Assembly (NCBI GenBank): GCA_021199495.1
Contig: JAJQHY010000036.1
Span: 27,111 to 91,110 of the forward strand
Direction of reading: 5' to 3'
Length of the DNA stretch: 64,000 bases
Origin: Lachnospiraceae bacterium
Lineage (GTDB): Bacteria; Bacillota; Clostridia; Lachnospirales; Lachnospiraceae
Below the pieces are notes generated by a model. It saw nothing but the letters and a program-made list of their open reading frames with translations. It ran no database searches and had not been told where the DNA came from. Shown piece after piece: positions 58,502-64,000 of the stretch. The position numbers and the translations under genes are program-made. The number at the start of each line of letters is the position of its first letter. Positions within the stretch are counted from its first letter, which is position 1.

Positions 58502-59911
58502 CTACCGCTTCTCGATCGGCACATACTCACTCTTCCCGCCTACATAGACGGTCGCAGGCCGCAGGATTCTGCCGTCATATAACTTATTTTCAATATTGTG
58601 TGCCAACCATCCGGACATGCGGGCGCACACAAACAGCGGTGTAAACAGGTCATGCGGGATGCCCAGCATATTGTAAGCATAGCCGCTGTAATAGTCCACA
58701 TTGTTGGAAATCGGCGTGTTTTTCACCTGCATAATCGTCTGCTGCGCCACCTTCTCAAACTTTTCATAGAAGGCGCACTCCTCATCCCTGCCTTTCTCGT
58801 GCGCCACCATCCGGCAATAATCCCTTAAGATCTCCGCACGCGGATCACTGATCGTATAGACCGCATGGCCGAAACCATACACCAGCCCCTTATTGTCATA
58901 AAATCTTCTGTCCAGGATCCTGATCACAATATCCCGCATCTGCTCCTCGGTCGCGTCAATCCCGATCTCTGAAATCACCGCCTCCATCATCTCACAGGCA
59001 CGGATATTGGCGCCGCCATGGCGAGGCCCCTTCAAAGAGCCGATCGAGCCGCTGACCGCGGAATAAATATCTGTATCCGTGGAGGAAATCACTACATTGG
59101 TAAAAGTCGAGTTATTACCGCCGCCGTGGTCCGCGTGAAGCACAAGCATGGTGTCTAAAAGCCTCGCCTCGCTTTCCGTAAAGGAGCCGTCCGCGCGCAT
59201 CATATATAAAATATTCTCGGCAATGGAATATTTCGGCTTCGGATAATGAATAACCAGGCTTCCTCTGTCAAAATAATGTACCTTACTCTGGTAAGCATAG
59301 CAGGAAATGCTGGGAAGCTTTGCCAGAATATTCAGCCCCTTTAACAGGGTCTGATATGGATCCGTATCATCCGGCGTCATATCATAATTGTAAAGAGCAA
59401 GCACCGCAGACTGCAGCTTATTCATCAGATTTTGTCCCGGGCTCCGCAGTAAGCTCATCTCCAGGAACTCATCCGGAAGATTATAATAACCCGACAGGCA
59501 CTCCCTGAAAATCCGCAGATCATTTCTGTTTGGCAGATAACCGAATAAAAGCAGGTAACTGGCTTCCTCAAAGCTGTCGGTCTTATCCTGTCCCTCCTGC
59601 ACGAAGTCCTTGATGCTGATGCCCCGGTAAATCAGATCGCCGGGGACATTCACTTTATTGCCATTCTCATCTTTCTGATAGCCGACCACGTTGGAAACCC
59701 GGGTCAACCCAACAGGAACGCCGGTTCCGTCCTCATTTCTTAAGCCCTTTTTGATCCCCTTTTCCTTAAAAAGCTGGTTGGGAATATCTGTATAATTTAA
59801 AGATTTACCGTAGGCCTGCGCCAGGTTCACGCGCATGTTGCCGTGGTTCTGAAATTCCTCACGCAGCCGCATACTCACATTCTCGGGTGTATAATAAACA
59901 TTCGGTGTCAT
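58502..59911 (-). CDS. gltA: Citrate synthase
   Basis: Condenses oxaloacetate and acetyl-CoA. 469 aa, the long Clostridial form. Active-site blocks: VLHADHGGGNNSTF (His), GPRHGGANIRACEMM, and YGFGHAVYTISDPRAEIL (His, then Asp region). ATG 59911 follows GAAGGAGGCTGATTC. Divergent from the aconitase gene; with icd it completes the route to 2-oxoglutarate. A 2-methylcitrate synthase role is not excluded by sequence alone. Confidence 0.95.
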   Translation of the reverse strand: MTPNVYYTPENVSMRLREEFQNHGNMRVNLAQAYGKSLNYTDIPNQLFKEKGIKKGLRNEDGTGVPVGLTRVSNVVGYQKDENGNKVNVPGDLIYRGISIKDFVQEGQDKTDSFEEASYLLLFGYLPNRNDLRIFRECLSGYYNLPDEFLEMSLLRSPGQNLMNKLQSAVLALYNYDMTPDDTDPYQTLLKGLNILAKLPSISCYAYQSKVHYFDRGSLVIHYPKPKYSIAENILYMMRADGSFTESEARLLDTMLVLHADHGGGNNSTFTNVVISSTDTDIYSAVSGSIGSLKGPRHGGANIRACEMMEAVISEIGIDATEEQMRDIVIRILDRRFYDNKGLVYGFGHAVYTISDPRAEILRDYCRMVAHEKGRDEECAFYEKFEKVAQQTIMQVKNTPISNNVDYYSGYAYNMLGIPHDLFTPLFVCARMSGWLAHNIENKLYDGRILRPATVYVGGKSEYVPIEKR

Positions 59912-59986
59912 GAATCAGCCTCCTTCTTTTCTTTTTCCGCATATAGATTTATTATAACTGAACTCCTGTAAAAAAACAACTGTATT

Positions 59987-60004
59987 TTGTATTTTGGTAT
60001 ACAA
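59987..60004. promoter_or_regulatory. Shared TGTAT-N6-ATACA motif in the gltA/acn divergent region
   Basis: TTGTATTTTGGTATACAA, 15/18 identical to the icd copy and in the same orientation relative to gltA as the icd copy is to icd. A partial copy (CATACAAT) lies at about 60022-60029 and the palindrome GACAACTTGTC at about 60036-60046. A possible acn promoter is TGGACG-17-TAAAAT near 60050-60080. Confidence 0.55.
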
Positions 60005-60204
60005 TGTTTTCTGGATACGCGCATACAATTTTAGACAACTTGTCACTGGACGGCCAGTAAGAAGTGTTGTAAAATAATATAGTCTGAGCAGCTCACCGGA
60101 AGTTCCCGGCTTTGCTTATGTACCAACTGTCATGGACGAAAATCAGCGAAATTTCTTTTCAGGTAGCATGTACCTGTTTCGCGTTGAATGGGAGGATCTG
60201 ATTT

Positions 60205-62481
60205 ATGGTAAAATTATACGACGGCGGCGTTTATCTGTTAAACGGACAGGAAATTGTTCCTGAAAGGGAAGCGGCTTTCAGAGAGATAAAAGTCGATCAG
60301 TCCACTGCAGCGGAGGGCACCATCGCGCACTCCATTTTAAAAGCGCACAATATTGCCCCCGATATGCAAAATCTGCGCATTCGCTTTGATTCTCTGGTTT
60401 CTCACGATATTACCTATGTCGGGATTATTCAGACCGCCAAGGCCTCCGGCATGGAGTCCTTTCCTATCCCCTATGTTCTGACCAACTGCCACAACACACT
60501 TTGTGCAGTGGGCGGCACCATCAATGAAGATGATCATCTCTTCGGTCTGACCGCCTGCCAGAAATACGGCGGCATCTATGTTCCTCCCCACATTGCGGTC
60601 ATTCACCAGTACATGCGGGAAATGATGGCGGGCGGCGGCCGTATGATTTTAGGCTCTGACAGCCACACCCGCTACGGCGCCCTGGGCACCATGGCCATCG
60701 GTGAGGGCGGCGGCGAGCTGGTCAAGCAGCTGTTGCAGGATACCTACGATATCAAATACCCGGACGTCATCGCGATTTACCTGGACGGCGCTCCGCAAAG
60801 AGGCGTCGGTCCGCAGGACATTGCTCTGGCCATCATTGGTGCGGTATTCAAAAATGGCTATGTGAAAAATAAAGTGATGGAATTTGTCGGTCCCGGCATC
60901 GCGTCCATGACCACCGACTTCAGAAACGGCATTGACGTGATGACCACCGAGACCACCTGCTTATCCAGCATCTGGTGCACGGATGAGAACACGCAGGCTT
61001 ATCTGGCTCAGCACGGCAGAGCGGACGCATATCGTAAGCTTGCTCCCGCGGATGTGGCCTATTATGACGGCTGCGTTTATGTGGACCTTTCCACTGTGAG
61101 GCCCATGATCGCCCTGCCCTTCCATCCCAGCAACGTGTTTGAGATTGAAGATCTGACCGGTTCTAAGCTGTCTGATGTGCTGGAGGATGTGGAAAAGGAA
61201 GCAAAGAGAATCTCCGGCAGAGACTATCACCTGACCGATAAAATTGTAAACGGCAGACTTTCCGTCCAGCAGGGCTTTATCGGCGGCTGCTCCGGCGGCA
61301 CCTATTCCAACGTGATGGAAGCGGCGCATATTCTTGAGAATGCCTCCTGCGGCAATGGTCTCTTCCAGCTGTCTGTCTACCCGTCCAGCCAGCCGGTTTT
61401 CATGGATCTGGTCAAAAAAGGCGCGGCCAGCTCACTGATGGCAGCAGGCGCCATCTTGAGGACCGCCTTCTGCGGACCCTGCTTCGGCGCGGGCGATACG
61501 CCGGCCAACGACTGTCTGTCTATCCGGCACGCGACCCGCAACTTCCCCAACCGCGAAGGTTCCAAGCCTGGGAACGGCCAGATGGCGGCTGTGGCGCTGA
61601 TGGACGCTCGCAGTATCGCGGCAACCGCCGCTAACGGCGGCATCCTGACCCCGGCAACCGATGTGGCGGACGATTATGTCATGCCAGCTTACGAGTTTGA
61701 CCCTGTTTCCTATGAGAAGCGGATTTACAGCGGCTACGGTAAAGCACAGCCGGATACTTCCCTGATCTATGGTCCGAACATCAAGGACTGGCCTGCCATG
61801 GAAGCGCTTTCTGACAACATCCTGTTACGGGTCTGCTCAAAGATTATGGATCCAGTGACCACAACAGATGAACTGATACCCTCCGGCGAGACCTCTTCCT
61901 ACCGCTCCAATCCTTTGGGGCTGGCTGAATTCACCCTCTCCAGAAGGGATCCGGCCTATGTCGGCAATGCCAAAGAAGTGGACAAACTGGAGCGCGCCCG
62001 CATAAACGGCGGCGAGCCGGCCGCACTCCTGCCTGAGCTTACATCAGTTTATGAGAAAATCAAAACCATCCCCGGCAGCGAAAGTGTTGATCCCGCTGCA
62101 ATTGAGATTGGCAGCATGATTTACGCTGTGAAGCCCGGCGATGGTTCCGCCAGAGAACAGGCAGCCAGCTGCCAGCGTGTTTTAGGCGGCCTGGCGAATA
62201 TCGTGTCTGAGTATGCCACCAAGCGCTACCGCTCCAATGTTATTAACTGGGGCATGGTACCCTTCCAGATGAAGGAAGCACCGGATTTCGAGGTGGGCAG
62301 CTTCATTTATGTTCCCAACATCCGCGCAGCGCTGGATACTGACATGCAGCACATTCCCGCCTATGTCATTGGAGACACCGTGCAGGAAATCACTCTCTAT
62401 ATCGCTGACATGACACCGGATGAAAAGAAAATCTTAAAGGCCGGCTGCCTGATCAACTATAACAGGAACAGACATGCGTGA
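60205..62481 (+). CDS. acn: Aconitate hydratase
   Basis: Isomerises citrate to isocitrate with a [4Fe-4S] cluster. 758 aa. Features: [56 protein letters not shown] and [16 protein letters not shown] with cluster cysteines, and a C-terminal swivel-domain part ([13 protein letters not shown]). Of the 'hydratase' type found in Clostridia rather than AcnB. ATG 60205 follows GGGAGGATCTGATTT. Divergent from gltA. Confidence 0.94.
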   Translation: MVKLYDGGVYLLNGQEIVPEREAAFREIKVDQSTAAEGTIAHSILKAHNIAPDMQNLRIRFDSLVSHDITYVGIIQTAKASGMESFPIPYVLTNCHNTLCAVGGTINEDDHLFGLTACQKYGGIYVPPHIAVIHQYMREMMAGGGRMILGSDSHTRYGALGTMAIGEGGGELVKQLLQDTYDIKYPDVIAIYLDGAPQRGVGPQDIALAIIGAVFKNGYVKNKVMEFVGPGIASMTTDFRNGIDVMTTETTCLSSIWCTDENTQAYLAQHGRADAYRKLAPADVAYYDGCVYVDLSTVRPMIALPFHPSNVFEIEDLTGSKLSDVLEDVEKEAKRISGRDYHLTDKIVNGRLSVQQGFIGGCSGGTYSNVMEAAHILENASCGNGLFQLSVYPSSQPVFMDLVKKGAASSLMAAGAILRTAFCGPCFGAGDTPANDCLSIRHATRNFPNREGSKPGNGQMAAVALMDARSIAATAANGGILTPATDVADDYVMPAYEFDPVSYEKRIYSGYGKAQPDTSLIYGPNIKDWPAMEALSDNILLRVCSKIMDPVTTTDELIPSGETSSYRSNPLGLAEFTLSRRDPAYVGNAKEVDKLERARINGGEPAALLPELTSVYEKIKTIPGSESVDPAAIEIGSMIYAVKPGDGSAREQAASCQRVLGGLANIVSEYATKRYRSNVINWGMVPFQMKEAPDFEVGSFIYVPNIRAALDTDMQHIPAYVIGDTVQEITLYIADMTPDEKKILKAGCLINYNRNRHA

Positions 62482-62605
62482 GCATTTCCCCTATGGAAAG
62501 ACCCGCGGTAACGGTCGGCCCCTCCGGTAACAATCTGAAGTAATAAACATCTGTGACTGCCGATTTCAGCCCAGAAAAAGTATGTAGCCAGTCACATAAC
62601 AATAG

Positions 62606-62629
62606 AGGAGCGGTTAATCCCGCTCCTCT
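62606..62629. terminator. Hairpin at the end of the 35-aa gene
   Basis: GAGGAGCGG-TTAATC-CCGCTCCTC, 9-bp perfect stem whose loop contains the stop codon. Few T residues follow on either strand. It could serve the convergent acn transcript too. Confidence 0.5.
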
Positions 62630-62721
62630 ATATATTCCACATAATCCGACTCGTCAGCAAAAAGCTGATAATCCCCGTTTACATAACCCATATATCCGTT
62701 GCTCACATAGTATCCTTTCAT
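62614..62721 (-). CDS. Small acidic Tyr-rich protein, 35 aa
   Basis: Too short for usual gene callers but well supported: ATG 62721 is preceded by AAAGGAGGTTTTCTGG, a near-perfect Shine-Dalgarno. The product starts MKGYYVSNGYMGYVNGDYQL and ends in acidic residues (DESDYVEYIEERD), with seven Tyr in 35 residues. No signal peptide or membrane helix. The stop codon sits in the loop of a hairpin (GAGGAGCGG/CCGCTCCTC) that may end the message. Small proteins of similar look occur in Lachnospiraceae as far as I recall; function unknown. Confidence 0.75.
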   Translation of the reverse strand: MKGYYVSNGYMGYVNGDYQLFADESDYVEYIEERD

Positions 62722-62793
62722 TCCAGAAAACCTCCTTTATGTATGTCTTTCTGAAATCAAGGATACTCTTTTATGTGTCCAATATTCCGGACT

Positions 62794-62922
62794 CAATTCG
62801 GCGCGGTTTTTATGAATGGCGCGCTTGCGGTTATTATATCATGAGCAAAAGACGCTCATGATCCAATTCGCCGCTCGCCGGACGTGCGAGCACGCCCTTC
62901 TCGCTTGCGCTCATTATATCAT
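62794..62922. repeat. Two imperfect direct repeats downstream of araD
   Basis: CGCTTGCG(G/C)T(T/C)ATTATATCAT at 62822-62842 and 62902-62922 (19/21 identical, 80 bp apart), each preceded by CAATTCG(G/C)CGC (62794 and 62864). Between them lies the hairpin ATCATGAGC-N7-GCTCATGAT (62838-62862). No ORF is supported here. The CGAG and GTGC pieces loosely recall elements E1/E2. Confidence 0.65.
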
Positions 62923-62926
62923 AAAA

Positions 62927-63637
62927 TTACTGACTGTTCTGTCCATAATAGGCATTCGCGCCGTGCTTTCTGTAATAATGTTTATCCTGCAGCTCCTGCG
63001 GTGCCGGCTTTACCTGCGGATTGATCAGTTCGGTGCGATAAGCCATCTTAGCCACCTCTTCCAGCACGACTGCGTTATGAACCGCCTCCTTCGCGTCTTT
63101 TCCCCAGACAAAGGGACCATGATTTTTGCACAGAACTGCTGGAACGGCGGCCGGGTCCTTCCCCATGCGCTTAAATTCCGAAACAATTAAAAGACCGGTA
63201 TTCTTTTCATAATTATCCGCGATCTCGTCTGCGTTCAGACATCTCACACAGGGCACTTCCCCGTAAATGTAATCGGCATGTGTTGTCCCATAACAGGGAA
63301 TGGAGCGACCCGACTGCGCCCAGCTCGTTGCATAGGAAGAATGCGTATGTACAATACCGCCAATCTCAGGAAAGGCTTTGTAAAGCTCCAGATGCGTAGG
63401 CGTATCGGAAGAAGGCTTGTAATGACCTTCTACGACAGTTCCGTTCAGATCCACAACAACCATATCCTGCGGAGTCAATTTGTCATACTCCACGCCGCTT
63501 GGTTTAATCACAAACAGACCACTCTCTCTGTCAATTGCACTGACGTTACCCCAGGTAAACGTCACAAGTCCATATTTGGGAAGCTCCAGATTCGCTTCAC
63601 ATACCAGTTCTTTTAAATTTTCAAGCATAACTTTCAT
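62927..63637 (-). CDS. araD: L-ribulose-5-phosphate 4-epimerase
   Basis: Converts L-ribulose-5-phosphate to D-xylulose-5-phosphate (arabinose or ascorbate-type pathways). 236 aa class II aldolase fold. [24 protein letters not shown] cut at the substrate loop, [19 protein letters not shown], metal His in [37 protein letters not shown], and the AraD-type ending [11 protein letters not shown]. UlaF/SgbE paralogues cannot be fully excluded without neighbours. ATG 63637 follows AAGGGATGA; ATG 63628 is an alternative. Confidence 0.92.
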   Translation of the reverse strand: MKVMLENLKELVCEANLELPKYGLVTFTWGNVSAIDRESGLFVIKPSGVEYDKLTPQDMVVVDLNGTVVEGHYKPSSDTPTHLELYKAFPEIGGIVHTHSSYATSWAQSGRSIPCYGTTHADYIYGEVPCVRCLNADEIADNYEKNTGLLIVSEFKRMGKDPAAVPAVLCKNHGPFVWGKDAKEAVHNAVVLEEVAKMAYRTELINPQVKPAPQELQDKHYYRKHGANAYYGQNSQ

Positions 63638-63792
63638 TCATCCCTTCTGTTTCTGTATTGAGTTCAAGCTAATGATCATATCTTGCAAATCCTGATGTAC
63701 AGTCGTGCATGCATCCGGAAGTATACGCAACTCATTTTTCGTTTCATCAATGTAGTTTCAAACCGGAAATGACATCGCAAAAATTCAATATC

Positions 63793-63822
63793 ATCTTACA
63801 TCATAACCAATTGGCCCGTCAA
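63793..63822 (-). promoter_or_regulatory. Promoter of araD
   Basis: Minus strand -35 TTGACG (63817-63822), 18 bp, -10 TAAGAT (63793-63798), giving a leader of about 150 nt. Confidence 0.5.
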
Positions 63823-63835
63823 TTCCAAAGTAAAC

Positions 63836-63866
63836 AAAAAAGACTGAATATCACATCCAGTCTTTT
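63836..63866 (-). terminator. Terminator of the tRNA-Glu transcript
   Basis: Minus strand AAAAGACTG paired with CAGTCTTTTTT, directly after the tRNA. Confidence 0.85.
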
Positions 63867-63868
63867 CG

Positions 63869-63940
63869 TAGCTGATAGGGGAATCGAACCCCTGTTTCCG
63901 CCGTGAGAGGGCGGCGTCTTAACCGCTTGACCAATCAGCC
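63869..63940 (-). tRNA. tRNA-Glu (anticodon CUC)
   Basis: 72-nt cloverleaf on the minus strand. Acceptor GGCTGAT/ATCAGCT (first pair G-U), D arm GTC-GAC, anticodon stem CCGCC/GGCGG with loop CTCTCAC, so anticodon CUC reading GAG. The T arm is AGGGG-TTCGATT-CCCCT, discriminator A. CCA is not encoded. It is probably the last gene of a tRNA or rRNA-tRNA transcript coming from beyond the right edge. Confidence 0.95.
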
Positions 63941-64000
63941 ATGGAGTACATTGTACCCTCAAAACCGAACACTGAAAATCTTTTCCTCTTTTTCCTATCC

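Overview
The window looks like a chromosomal segment of an anaerobic Firmicute, most likely a Lachnospiraceae (Clostridium cluster XIVa) gut bacterium. The reasons are the Bacillus/Clostridia-type rimP-nusA-rnpM-L7Ae-infB-rbfA-nrnA-truB-ribF-rpsO-pnp operon order, HrcA/CIRCE control of groESL, HemZ-type coproporphyrinogen dehydrogenase, strong Shine-Dalgarno sites (GGAGG type) and sigma-A promoters with 17-18 bp spacers. The species assignment is inference only.

Layout. 1-11.4 kb: minus-strand translation/RNA operon from rimP down to pnp (cut by the left edge), with a secreted SH3b-NlpC/P60 hydrolase gene inserted before rpsO that carries its own promoter and a WalR-like box. 11.4-18.3 kb: a membrane acyltransferase, groES-groEL, a DUF1905-C39-like fusion, a stand-alone RNase H, UDP-galactopyranose mutase and a family 2 glycosyltransferase. 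18.5-21.1 kb (plus): an ABC-F ATPase and a PHP phosphoesterase. 21.1-29.5 kb (minus): an 88-aa orphan gene bracketed by two related palindromic elements, a Maf-HAD fusion, ppk and ppx, then pheA and aroA. 29.5-33.5 kb: a lipoprotein and a MoxR-DUF58-membrane protein cluster. 33.6-40.9 kb: a Sfp-like protein, hisS, hemZ, an MBL hydrolase, relA/spoT and apt, driven by a perfect consensus promoter upstream of apt. 41.2-43.7 kb (plus): a ribbon-helix-helix/Uma2 pair, a C26 amidotransferase and an MBL hydrolase. 43.9-51.96 kb (minus): a PRTase-like protein, an alpha/beta hydrolase, a GPH transporter, NudC, a MATE transporter, ThrH and an XRE regulator with a membrane partner. 52.4-56.2 kb: the galK-galM-galT operon. 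56.4-62.5 kb: icd, a Nudix hydrolase, gltA and divergent aconitase, which form the oxidative branch to 2-oxoglutarate. 62.6-64 kb: a 35-aa small gene, araD and tRNA-Glu(CUC).

The most interesting non-coding signals are: (1) two ~117 bp palindromic elements (21129-21244 and 21578-21696) with different but self-complementary arms and a shared internal core; (2) a shared TGTAT-N6-ATACA motif at the icd promoter and in the gltA/acn divergent region; (3) a 116 bp three-way-junction-like element at 44607-44722 and a 62 bp hairpin at 50674-50735; (4) an exact 16-mer with a palindromic core in separate intergenic regions; and (5) paired imperfect direct repeats downstream of araD. No CRISPR array, transposase, prophage or rRNA gene was seen. 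Most genes are core metabolism or information processing.
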